Shown here piece by piece: positions 7,501-13,283 of a stretch of DNA of 13,283 nt. The stretch's first letter is position 1; every line of letters begins with the position of its first letter. Position numbers and translations under genes: made by a program. The notes below the pieces were generated by a model, which was given only the letters and a program-made list of their open reading frames with translations, ran no database searches and was not told where the DNA came from. The DNA is from an uncultured Clostridium sp. (GTDB lineage Bacteria > Bacillota > Clostridia > Lachnospirales > Lachnospiraceae). The stretch spans positions 1-13,283 of the forward strand of contig UQJF01000091.1 in the NCBI GenBank assembly GCA_900541315.1. Direction: 5' to 3'.

Positions 7501-7997
7501 AAGAAAAGACACAGACAAAGGGATCGGCCATAAGCGGTCTTTTTACCATGCTTCTGTTTCTTGTATTCGTTTTATGCGCCCTTTTTTCTGTTCTTATGGG
7601 AAGCAGGGTGTATGAAAATATCATAAAACGAAGTGATGCCAATTTTTCAGGCACCACTGCAATAAGCTATATAGCGAACAAAATACGTCAGGGTGACAGA
7701 GAAAATAGTGTGGATATAATAGAAGTAGACGGTACTTCTGTTTTACAGCTAAAACAGCAGGTTGGGGAAGAAAAATACCACACATGGATCTACTGGAAAG
7801 ACGGCAGCATCCGGGAACTGTTTACAGATGAGAACAGCGGTCTGGGTCTGGATGACGGCCTTGAGATACTGGAATGCGCCGGTCTTTCTATGGAAAAAGA
7901 GAAAAATACCATCACACTGCAGACATTAGGCGAAGGCGCAGCGGGCTTAAAACTTTCATTAAGAAGCGGAGGAAAGGATGCCAATGAGCAGAAATAG
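7497..7997 (+). CDS. Putative minor pseudopilin, PilW/GspJ-like (possible DUF4860)
   Basis: Predicted membrane anchor at residues about 12-35, then an extracytoplasmic domain of about 130 residues. After the anchor, the pattern SGTTAISYIANKIRQG followed by strands with WIYWKDGSIRELF recalls ComGF/PilW/GspJ proteins, which sit at the pilus tip. I believe this group is catalogued as DUF4860 in Clostridia, but could not check. The start GTG 7497 overlaps the upstream stop and follows AGGAGG (7481-7486) at 10 bases. Its own end overlaps the next gene by 20 bases, so the four small proteins look translationally coupled. It lacks the usual prepilin peptidase site (no G-x-x-x-x-E before the hydrophobic stretch). 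Confidence 0.72.
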   Translation: MKEKTQTKGSAISGLFTMLLFLVFVLCALFSVLMGSRVYENIIKRSDANFSGTTAISYIANKIRQGDRENSVDIIEVDGTSVLQLKQQVGEEKYHTWIYWKDGSIRELFTDENSGLGLDDGLEILECAGLSMEKEKNTITLQTLGEGAAGLKLSLRSGGKDANEQK

Positions 7998-8517
7998 AGG
8001 GTCTGGTTCCGGACCGTTTTTAATGGAAATGGTGATAGCTGCAGGATTTTTTATGCTTTGCGTGGCAATGTGTCTGTCTGCTTTTGTGCAGGCAGATCGT
8101 CTTAGCAAAAACGGACGGGATCTTAATCGCGCAGTTCTGGCAGCTGAAAGTCTGGTAGAAGAGGTAAAGGCGGGAAATACAGAAAATTTTGGTAATTCCG
8201 TGCCTGATGACAATTTTCAGAAGATATTTGAAAAATGGAAAACTGGAGATCCGGATGCAAATGCAATGTATCAGTCCATAGAAAGCAGCGAAGATATCCA
8301 TACATACCAGGTAGTATGGGATAAAGAGTGGAACTGTTATCCTGATACGGGAGAATTGGAAAAAAATGGTAAAAAACTGGCTTATGCCGGAGAGATCATG
8401 ACAGGCATGAAAGACCAGATGAAAGAGATTGCAGTGGTCATTTTTGATTATGGAACTTCAACTGACCATGGAAGTGAAATTTTTCATATTTTTACAGAAC
8501 AGTATGTAAAACCGTAG
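7978..8517 (+). CDS. Putative minor pseudopilin, PilV/GspI-like
   Basis: This is the small protein with the most recognisable pilin N-terminus. GSG then PFLMEMVIAAGFF places Glu17 at position +5 after Gly12, as in class III prepilins, although Pro13 is at +1. The hydrophobic helix covers about 15-37. It is followed by RAVLAAESLVEEVKAG (51-66), which matches the A-x-x-x-A-x-x-L/x-E-E pattern of PilV/GspI minor pilins. Start ATG 7978 has GGAGG (7968-7972) 5 bases upstream; ATG 7984, 11 bases downstream of it, is equally usable. The Pro at +1 would be unusual for a prepilin peptidase substrate. The C-terminal domain (about 70-179) is unrecognised. Confidence 0.75.
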   Translation: MPMSRNRGSGSGPFLMEMVIAAGFFMLCVAMCLSAFVQADRLSKNGRDLNRAVLAAESLVEEVKAGNTENFGNSVPDDNFQKIFEKWKTGDPDANAMYQSIESSEDIHTYQVVWDKEWNCYPDTGELEKNGKKLAYAGEIMTGMKDQMKEIAVVIFDYGTSTDHGSEIFHIFTEQYVKP

Positions 8518-8576
8518 TTTTTTGCCTTTCTTAAAAGAAGAGATATTGAAGTTTATCATAGAAAGCAGGTGTGAGA

Positions 8577-9050
8577 ATGACCGGACAGACAGCTAAATAT
8601 AAAGTAAATATCGGTCTGACATCACTGATCCTCATTTTTATCATCCTGTGTCTGGCTACCTTTAGTCTGCTGTCTTTAAGCAGTGCCAGAGGAGACCAGA
8701 GTCTGGCGGTCAGAAGCGCCAAGGCTGTGACAGAGTATTACCGGGCAGATGCACAGGGGGAAAAATGGTTAAAGCAGGCCGATGCCATTTTGCAGAAAGA
8801 AACCATAGGAGTTATGTCCCAGGACGAGATAAAAACCCTGGCCGGGAACGTAGCTTTGGAACTTGGCTGTAATGTGGATGAGAAAACAGGGTACATCAGT
8901 ACAGACATTTCCATGGAACGAGGACAGGCACTGCACATTGATCTGGCTCTTACAGGGAATGAAAACAGGTACGAAGTAAAGTCCTGGTATGTATATGACA
9001 GCGGTAATTATGAGATTGACGATTCTATGCCTGTGTGGGGTGGAAATTAG
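8577..9050 (+). CDS. Putative minor pilin-like protein, PilX/GspK-like
   Basis: A 157-residue protein with one predicted N-terminal membrane helix (about residues 13-36). The segment NIGLTSLILIFIILCLATF, then SLSSARGDQSLAVRSAKAVTEYYRAD, is close in pattern to PilX/GspK proteins (G-x-x-L-I-x-x-x-I-x-L followed by a stretch of polar helix with small residues). No Glu at +5 is present. The start could be GTG 8571 or ATG 8577; I use ATG 8577 because AGGTG at 8567-8571 then acts as the binding site at 5 bases. It lies 59 bases after the previous gene and 63 before pilT. The assignment is inferred from position and pattern only. Confidence 0.68.
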   Translation: MTGQTAKYKVNIGLTSLILIFIILCLATFSLLSLSSARGDQSLAVRSAKAVTEYYRADAQGEKWLKQADAILQKETIGVMSQDEIKTLAGNVALELGCNVDEKTGYISTDISMERGQALHIDLALTGNENRYEVKSWYVYDSGNYEIDDSMPVWGGN

Positions 9051-9113
9051 CCCTTTTGCAGGTCAAAAAGTTTAAAATAAAGAAAAGTGGGAATGATAAC
9101 GGGAGGAAGAGTA

Positions 9114-10178
9114 ATGGAGGTAATGGAGCTTCTTACACAGGCTGTGGAACAGAATGCAGCGGATATCTTCCTGGTTCCCGGTATGCCTTTTTCTTACAAG
9201 ATCGGCGGACGTATCATCTGCCAGGGCGAAGAAAAGATAATGCCGGATGAGATGGACCAGATGATAACAAGAATATATGAGATTGCAAAAAACAGGAGCA
9301 TGGAGCGGATATTAGCCCATGGGGATGATGATTTTTCTTTTGCGATCCCTGGTGTTTCCAGGTTCAGGGCCAATATTTTCAGACAGAGAGGTTCTCTTGC
9401 AGCAGTCATCCGTGTAGTACGGTTTGAACTGCCGGATGCAGGCCAGTTAAATCTGCCGGATGTGATCATGGGAATAGCAAAGCTTACCAGAGGCATGGTG
9501 CTTGTAACTGGACCTGCAGGAAGCGGTAAAAGCACTACACTTGCATGTATCATTGATGAGATCAATAAAAACCGCAATGCCCATGTTATTACGTTGGAAG
9601 ATCCTATTGAGTATCTTCACAGGCACAAAAAGAGTGTTGTTACCCAGAGAGAGATCGCAACGGATACGGACAGCTATGTTTCAGGCCTTCGGGCTTCCCT
9701 GCGCCAGGCACCGGATGTGATCCTGCTTGGGGAAATGCGTGATCATGAAACTATCAGTATTGCCATGACTGCAGCAGAAACAGGTCATCTGATCCTGTCA
9801 ACATTGCATACACTGGGAGCAGCCAATACCATTGACCGTGTGATTGATGCATTTCCGCCAAGCCAGCAGCAGCAGATTCGCACCCAGCTTTCCATGGTAT
9901 TGGATGCAGTGATCTGTCAGCAGCTGGTGCCTGCACTGGACGGTGGGGAACGCCCTGTTTTTGAGATCATGTTCTTAAATAATGCTATCCGGAATATGAT
10001 ACGTGAGTCAAAGACCCACCAGATCGACGGCATTATTTCTACATCCCAGGAAGAGGGGATGGTATCCATGGACAACAGCCTCCTTGCTCTTTACAGACAA
10101 AATGTGATCAGCAAGGATACAGCCATTATCTACAGCAGCAATGCAGAACTGATGGAGAAGAAGATGGCAAGAATATAA
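9114..10178 (+). CDS. pilT: Type IV pilus retraction ATPase PilT
   Basis: This hexameric cytoplasmic ATPase powers pilus retraction (twitching, DNA uptake). Walker A GPAGSGKST is at residues 133-141, the Asp box ITLEDPIEY at 159-167, Walker B LLGEMRD at 204-210 and the His box around HLILSTLHT at 225-233. The PilT-specific C-terminal motif is present as AIRNMIRE at 291-298, followed by KTHQI. That motif is what separates PilT from PilB/GspE; the zinc-binding Cys motif typical of PilB is absent. I chose ATG 9114 because GGAGG (9102-9106) lies 7 bases upstream and the protein then begins MEVMELLTQAV like other PilT proteins; GTG 9087 and ATG 9093 lack a good site. It is 354 residues, normal for PilT. 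Confidence 0.95.
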   Translation: MEVMELLTQAVEQNAADIFLVPGMPFSYKIGGRIICQGEEKIMPDEMDQMITRIYEIAKNRSMERILAHGDDDFSFAIPGVSRFRANIFRQRGSLAAVIRVVRFELPDAGQLNLPDVIMGIAKLTRGMVLVTGPAGSGKSTTLACIIDEINKNRNAHVITLEDPIEYLHRHKKSVVTQREIATDTDSYVSGLRASLRQAPDVILLGEMRDHETISIAMTAAETGHLILSTLHTLGAANTIDRVIDAFPPSQQQQIRTQLSMVLDAVICQQLVPALDGGERPVFEIMFLNNAIRNMIRESKTHQIDGIISTSQEEGMVSMDNSLLALYRQNVISKDTAIIYSSNAELMEKKMARI

Positions 10179-10222
10179 AAATTGTAAAAATCTGGAAAAA
10201 CCGGTAAAAATTTGAAACTGCC

Positions 10223-10236
10223 CCGGAAATTTCTGG
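10223..10236. promoter_or_regulatory. Near-palindrome upstream of ldh
   Basis: CCGGAAATTTCTGG is a 14-base palindrome with a single mismatched pair (bases 3 and 12). It sits in the 103-base gap between pilT and ldh, and CTGGAAA also occurs at 10192-10198. It could be an operator site. It does not resemble the Rex or CRP consensus. Support is the symmetry alone. Confidence 0.3.
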
Positions 10237-10281
10237 AAACTCCTTGCTGGATAGAGTGTGTTTGTTCAGGAAGGAGTTTTT

Positions 10282-11226
10282 ATGAAAACAGATAAAAGAA
10301 AGATAGTTATTGTAGGCACGGGAATGGTAGGCATGAGCTATGCATACTGCCTGCTAAACCAGTCAGTGTGTGATGAACTGGTATTGATAGATGTGGATAA
10401 AAAACGGGCAGAAGGCGAAGCTATGGATTTAAATCATGGACTTGCATTTGCCGGTTCCAGCATGAAAATCTATGCCGGGGAATATAAGGACTGTCAGGAC
10501 GCAGATCTGGTGGTCATTGCAGCAGGAGTGGCCCAGAAACAGGGGGAGACCCGCCTGGATCTTTTAAAGAGAAATACCCAGGTGTTCCGTTCTGTTATCG
10601 AACCGGTGACAGCTTCTGGCTTTAATGGCATATTTCTGGTAGCTACTAATCCGGTGGATATTATGACCCGCATTACATGCACATTGTCTGGTTTTAATCC
10701 CCGCCGGGTTTTGGGAAGCGGTACTGCCCTGGATACAGCAAGACTCCGATATCTTTTAGGAGAGTTTTTACAGGTTGATCCCAGAAATATACATGCCTAT
10801 GTGATGGGAGAGCATGGAGACAGCGAATTTGTTCCCTGGAGCCAGGCATTTCTGGCAACTAAGTCCATTTTAGAACTTGACCGGGAACTGGAATCTTCCC
10901 TGACTACCCATTTATTCCGTATTGAAGAAGAGGTGCGCACGGCAGCCTACAAGATCATTGAGGCAAAGAAAGCAACTTACTATGGCATCGGCATGGCACT
11001 GACCCGCATTACCAAGGCTATTTTAGGGGATGAGCGCAGCGTTCTTACGGTATCTGCCATGCTCAGAGGCGAATATGACCAAAGGGATGTATTTACCGGT
11101 GTTCCTTGTATCCTGAATCAGAACGGGGTACAGAGGATATTGCCGTTGTCATTAACGAAAGAAGAAAAAGAGAAATTTGACGCATCCTGTGATATACTAA
11201 GAGAAGGCTACGAAGGTATCTTATAG
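10282..11226 (+). CDS. ldh: L-lactate dehydrogenase
   Basis: This NAD-dependent cytosolic enzyme reduces pyruvate to L-lactate, regenerating NAD+ in fermentation. The Rossmann motif GTGMVG is at residues 12-17 with Asp37 for NAD specificity. The substrate-specificity Gln is Gln85 (in the AGVAQKQGETR loop, equivalent to Gln102), and Arg91 matches Arg109. Asp151, Arg154 and catalytic His178 (GEHGDSE) complete the set. Gln rather than Arg at residue 85 marks it as lactate rather than malate dehydrogenase. The start ATG 10282 follows AAGGAG (10271-10276) at 5 bases; the longer frame from GTG 10258 runs through that ribosome binding site and is rejected. The length of 314 residues is normal. It is followed by a 78-base gap containing a hairpin, then a flavin oxidoreductase gene. 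Confidence 0.95.
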   Translation: MKTDKRKIVIVGTGMVGMSYAYCLLNQSVCDELVLIDVDKKRAEGEAMDLNHGLAFAGSSMKIYAGEYKDCQDADLVVIAAGVAQKQGETRLDLLKRNTQVFRSVIEPVTASGFNGIFLVATNPVDIMTRITCTLSGFNPRRVLGSGTALDTARLRYLLGEFLQVDPRNIHAYVMGEHGDSEFVPWSQAFLATKSILELDRELESSLTTHLFRIEEEVRTAAYKIIEAKKATYYGIGMALTRITKAILGDERSVLTVSAMLRGEYDQRDVFTGVPCILNQNGVQRILPLSLTKEEKEKFDASCDILREGYEGIL

Positions 11227-11242
11227 CACATTTATTTATGAA

Positions 11243-11285
11243 ATTGATCCTGTTGTCCGCCTGCGCGGGCTGGTTCAGGATGAAT
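11243..11285 (+). promoter_or_regulatory. Two-tier hairpin between ldh and the flavin oxidoreductase gene
   Basis: ATCCTG at 11247-11252 pairs with CAGGAT at 11276-11281 and, after a G-G mismatch, ATT at 11243-11245 pairs with AAT at 11283-11285. Inside it a second stem, CCGC (11257-11260) with GCGG (11265-11268), forms around CTGC. No T-run follows, so it is not a standard terminator. It ends 10 bases before the GAGGAG ribosome binding site of the next gene. It may be a processing or stability element, or a partial attenuator. Confidence 0.45.
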
Positions 11286-11310
11286 AGATATACATGAGGA
11301 GAAAATGAAA

Positions 11311-11877
11311 ATGAAGGTTTTATTATTAAACGGAAGTCCAAGAAAGAACGGCTGCACCTACACAGCACTGAATGTAGTTGCAGATGCATTAAAGGCAGAA
11401 GGAATTGAAACAGAAGTATTCCAGGCCGGTGATCCGGATATGGAAAATGTAAAGGCAGCAGCAGCTAAATTAAAAGAATCTGATGCATTAGTAGTAGGTT
11501 CCCCTGTTTACTGGGCATCCCCAAGCGGTCAGATCATCGAATTTATGGACCGTCTGGCATCAGTAGCAGGAAAAGATATGCTCTATAAACCGGCAGCTGC
11601 CGTAACTTCCGCCAGAAGGGCCGGAACTACTGCTACTTTAGATGTGCTTACCAAATATTTTTCCTATCACCAGATGCCGGTCGTATCTTCCTGTTACTGG
11701 AACATGGTACACGGAAATGCACCAGAAGAAGTAATGAGAGACGAAGAAGGGGTCCAGATCATGCGTGTCCTTGGAAAGAACATGGCATGGCTGTTAAAAT
11801 GCATCGAAGCAGGAAAGAAAGCTGGTGTGGCTGTTCCAGTGGCAGAGGATAAGGTCAAAACTAATTTTATCCGGTAA
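11311..11877 (+). CDS. NAD(P)H-dependent FMN oxidoreductase, flavodoxin fold
   Basis: A flavodoxin-like protein that binds FMN and uses NAD(P)H to reduce flavin or small electron-accepting substrates. The first strand and phosphate-binding loop, MKVLLLNGSPRKNGCTYTAL, is typical, and GSPVYWASPSGQIIEFMDR near residues 68-86 forms the second FMN-binding region. The cluster of cysteines of iron-sulfur flavoproteins, expected near residues 45-60, is absent. The start ATG 11311 is 9 bases from GAGGAG (11296-11301); the adjacent ATG 11305 is only 3 bases from it. The length of 188 residues is normal for the family. The gene ends at a rho-independent terminator at 11905-11938. The in vivo substrate cannot be read from the sequence. 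Confidence 0.9.
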   Translation: MKVLLLNGSPRKNGCTYTALNVVADALKAEGIETEVFQAGDPDMENVKAAAAKLKESDALVVGSPVYWASPSGQIIEFMDRLASVAGKDMLYKPAAAVTSARRAGTTATLDVLTKYFSYHQMPVVSSCYWNMVHGNAPEEVMRDEEGVQIMRVLGKNMAWLLKCIEAGKKAGVAVPVAEDKVKTNFIR

Positions 11878-11904
11878 TCAGATAAAGTATGTAAAATAAA
11901 ATTG

Positions 11905-11938
11905 GGAGATGGATCAGAAGCGGTTCATCTCCTTTTTT
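11905..11938 (+). terminator. Intrinsic terminator after the flavin oxidoreductase
   Basis: GGAGATG (11905-11911) pairs with CATCTCC (11926-11932) around a 14-base loop, then six T follow (11933-11938). Its arms nearly repeat those of the hairpin at 13116-13143, which lies just after the Rpn gene. Confidence 0.85.
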
Positions 11939-11957
11939 GATAATCCCAAAATCCCCC

Positions 11958-11986
11958 TTGCCTAAATGAATATAAAATGCTATAGT
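11958..11986 (+). promoter_or_regulatory. Promoter for the Rpn-family gene
   Basis: A -35 box TTGCCT (11958-11963), a 17-base spacer and a -10 box TATAGT (11981-11986), with TGC just before the -10 as an extended element. Transcription would start near 11993 and give a leader of about 155 bases. The upstream terminator ends 19 bases earlier, so this is an independent unit. Confidence 0.7.
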
Positions 11987-12089
11987 AAAACTAAGCTTGA
12001 TGTTTCTATTAGTTCTAAAGGCATTCGCCATTTTCTTTTGCAAAAAATCTTAGAAATCTTCAATGCTTAAAATCCAACAACAAAGCAGA

Positions 12090-12142
12090 GAGGATTCCAG
12101 GATGATAAAGGCAAAAGGAATCCTCCAAAGAAGTAAGGAGGA
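12090..12142 (+). promoter_or_regulatory. Mutually exclusive leader helices masking the Rpn ribosome binding site
   Basis: GAGGATTCC (12090-12098) pairs perfectly with GGAATCCTC (12117-12125) around an 18-base loop. The right arm contains TCCTCC (12121-12126), which also pairs perfectly with GGAGGA (12137-12142), the core of the Shine-Dalgarno sequence for the start at 12149. The two helices share bases and cannot form together. One exposes the ribosome binding site and the other hides it. It could be a translational switch. Pairing is seen in the sequence; the regulation is inferred. Confidence 0.5.
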
Positions 12143-12148
12143 CAAAAT

Positions 12149-13090
12149 ATGGTAAAAAACAGAAGCGTGAAAGAAACAGGGATTATTACAGATGTACCAA
12201 ATGCAGCGCGGAATTACAAAGACCGTATCTTTCGTATGGTGTTTAGGGAAAAGAAAGCACTTTTAGCATTGTATAATGCTATGAATGAAACGGACTATGA
12301 AAATGAGGACGATCTAAAAGTAACCACATTGGAAAGTGCCCTTTATCTAGAAATGAAAAATGACGTTTCATTTGTTTTATATGATGAATTACTGCTATAT
12401 GAACACCAGTCAACGAAAAATCCTAATCTTCCCCTGCGCAACCTGTTTTATGTATCGGATGTATATTCAGAGCTGACAAAAGACCTGTTCTTGTATGGAA
12501 GCGTCCCGGTACAGATCCCGGAGCCGAAATTTGTGGTGTTTTACAATGGTCTGGAAAATATGCAGGAAAGAGAAGTCTTAAAATTGTCCAGCTTATATGC
12601 GAAGAAAGCGGAACACATAAGCCTGGAACTGGAAACATTAGTATTAAATGTAAATGTAGGCTATAATAAAATATTAATGGAGCGATGCAGACAATTAAGC
12701 GACTATGCCCAGTTTGTAAGCGAAGTCCGGAAACGTCTGAGTAAGAAAATACCACTGTCAGAAGCAGTGAACGAAGCCGTAGAGGACTGCATCCAAAGAG
12801 GGATTCTTGCAGAGTTCCTGAGCAAAAACCGTGCGGAGGTGATCAAAGTGAGTATTTATGAATATGACGAAGAAAAAGTAAAGCGGATGTTTAAAGAAGA
12901 GTGCATGAAGCTTGGAATGGAGCAGGGCAAACAGCTTGGAATAGAGCAGGGCAAACAGATTGGAATAGAACAAGGAATAGAACAAGCAAGAGTGATTTTT
13001 CGTCTGTATATCTCTGGAAAATCAGAAGAAGATATCGCCAGAGAAACTGGTGAAACCATTGAAATGATCCATAAAGTTTTGAAGGGATAA
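12149..13090 (+). CDS. Rpn-family recombination-promoting nuclease / PD-(D/E)XK transposase-like protein
   Basis: Rpn proteins (transposase_31/PD-(D/E)XK group) cleave DNA and stimulate RecA-independent recombination in Escherichia coli. The N-terminal nuclease core is visible: KDRIFRMVF at residues 24-32, Asp72 in EMKNDVSF, then YEHQSTKNPNLPLR with Glu85 and Gln87 as the likely E-x-Q/K pair. Residues 185-245 form a conserved helical region (ERCRQLSDYAQFVSEVRKR and following). The C-terminal tail, about residues 254-280, is Gly-Glu-Gln-rich (GMEQGKQLGIEQGKQ and following) and comes from tandem DNA repeats, as is frequent in this family. The length of 313 residues is normal. The start ATG 12149 follows AAGGAGG (12135-12141) at 7 bases. 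It has its own promoter and a hairpin on either side. No terminal inverted repeats of a transposon were found. Confidence 0.9.
   Translation: MVKNRSVKETGIITDVPNAARNYKDRIFRMVFREKKALLALYNAMNETDYENEDDLKVTTLESALYLEMKNDVSFVLYDELLLYEHQSTKNPNLPLRNLFYVSDVYSELTKDLFLYGSVPVQIPEPKFVVFYNGLENMQEREVLKLSSLYAKKAEHISLELETLVLNVNVGYNKILMERCRQLSDYAQFVSEVRKRLSKKIPLSEAVNEAVEDCIQRGILAEFLSKNRAEVIKVSIYEYDEEKVKRMFKEECMKLGMEQGKQLGIEQGKQIGIEQGIEQARVIFRLYISGKSEEDIARETGETIEMIHKVLKG
12911..12985 (+). repeat. Tandem repeats in the C-terminus of the Rpn gene
   Basis: Two 24-base copies (12911-12934 and 12935-12958, one substitution) are followed by a shortened copy. Then GGAATAGAACAA occurs twice without change (12962-12973 and 12974-12985). 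All units are multiples of three and keep the frame, encoding an E-Q-G-based repeat. Such a tract could gain or lose units by slippage without breaking the gene. Confidence 0.85.
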
Positions 13091-13115
13091 TGATCATATA
13101 TGGATTAATACATAG

Positions 13116-13143
13116 GGAGATGAACTTGATGTGGTTCATCTCC
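13116..13143. terminator. Perfect 10-bp hairpin after the Rpn gene
   Basis: GGAGATGAAC (13116-13125) pairs perfectly with GTTCATCTCC (13134-13143) around an 8-base loop. It is followed by an A-run rather than a T-run. That A-run (13146-13153) pairs with TATTTTTT at 13160-13167 in a second, weak stem, so the composite may end transcription with U-tract 13162-13167. Its arms match those of the terminator at 11905-11932. Confidence 0.55.
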
Positions 13144-13229
13144 TAAAAAAATATTATAGTATTTTTTGATTGAAAGACATAATAAAAAAGCATAAACCTT
13201 TGATACCTAAAAGCTTCCACTCTTTCTTA

Positions 13230-13283
13230 AGCTGCTGACGGGAATCGGACCCGTGACCTCCGCACTACCAATGCGACGCTCTA
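13230..13283 (-). tRNA. tRNA-Thr(GGT), partial, cut by the window end
   Basis: On the minus strand the sequence reads as the D-stem end (GAGC), an anticodon arm of TCGCA / TTGGTAG / TGCGG with anticodon GGT (Thr, codons ACC and ACT), a variable loop AGGTC, a T-arm ACGGG / TCCGATT / CCCGT, and the 3' acceptor strand CAGCAGC with T at the discriminator position. The CCA end is not encoded. The 5' acceptor strand and the first part of the D-arm lie beyond base 13283. The T-loop has C where the almost invariant T55 should be. It faces the Rpn gene convergently. Confidence 0.9.

Noticed and set aside
10182..10210. Promoter for ldh (TTGTAA, 17-base spacer, TAAAAA).
   Set aside because: Both hexamers are weak and lie in an AT-rich stretch where such matches arise by chance. 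A Rex-type operator was also looked for and not found.
11947..12148. Possible insertion-sequence end upstream of the Rpn gene.
   Set aside because: No terminal inverted repeats or target-site duplication were seen around the gene apart from the shared terminator-like hairpin arms. I record that as a finding, not as a mobile element.

Overview
The window looks like a short, complete assembly contig from a gut-type Firmicute. I infer class Clostridia, probably Lachnospiraceae. The reasons are moderate GC with strong AGGAGG-type ribosome binding sites, the ispF-cysS-mrnC-rlmB gene order, an Rpn-type PD-(D/E)XK protein, and a compact pilus-like operon of the kind seen in that family. I cannot name the genus. 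Both ends look like assembly limits: the first 49 bases are an untrimmed Illumina Nextera i7 adapter, not genome, and the last 54 bases are a tRNA-Thr gene cut in its D-loop.

Layout. 60-320 holds an acylphosphatase, followed by an extended -10 promoter, a bidirectional terminator and a hairpin-rich leader with an imperfect 44-45 bp tandem repeat. 603-1535 is a diacylglycerol/lipid kinase. 1767-5008 is a housekeeping block: ispF (isoprenoid precursor synthesis), cysS (Cys-tRNA synthetase), mrnC (Mini-III RNase, 23S rRNA maturation) and rlmB (23S rRNA 2'-O-methyltransferase). The last three are overlapping, abutting or closely spaced.

5057-10178 is the most distinctive part. An exported transglutaminase-like protein is followed by a type IV pilus/type II secretion-like set: a PilC/GspF platform, four small single-pass proteins that resemble minor pseudopilins (GspG/H-like, PilW/GspJ-like, PilV/GspI-like and PilX/GspK-like by my reading), and a PilT ATPase. 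No PilB/GspE extension ATPase, no prepilin peptidase, no PilM/N/O and no pilin with a canonical class III leader is present here. I saw no clear terminator between cysS and pilT, so the pilus genes may be read through from the translation genes.

10282-11226 is L-lactate dehydrogenase and 11311-11877 is a flavodoxin-fold NAD(P)H-dependent oxidoreductase that ends at a good terminator. 12149-13090 is an Rpn-family nuclease/transposase-like gene with its own good promoter. Its leader can form mutually exclusive helices, one of which hides the ribosome binding site. The gene is bracketed by two hairpins with nearly identical arms. A partial tRNA-Thr(GGT) on the minus strand closes the window.
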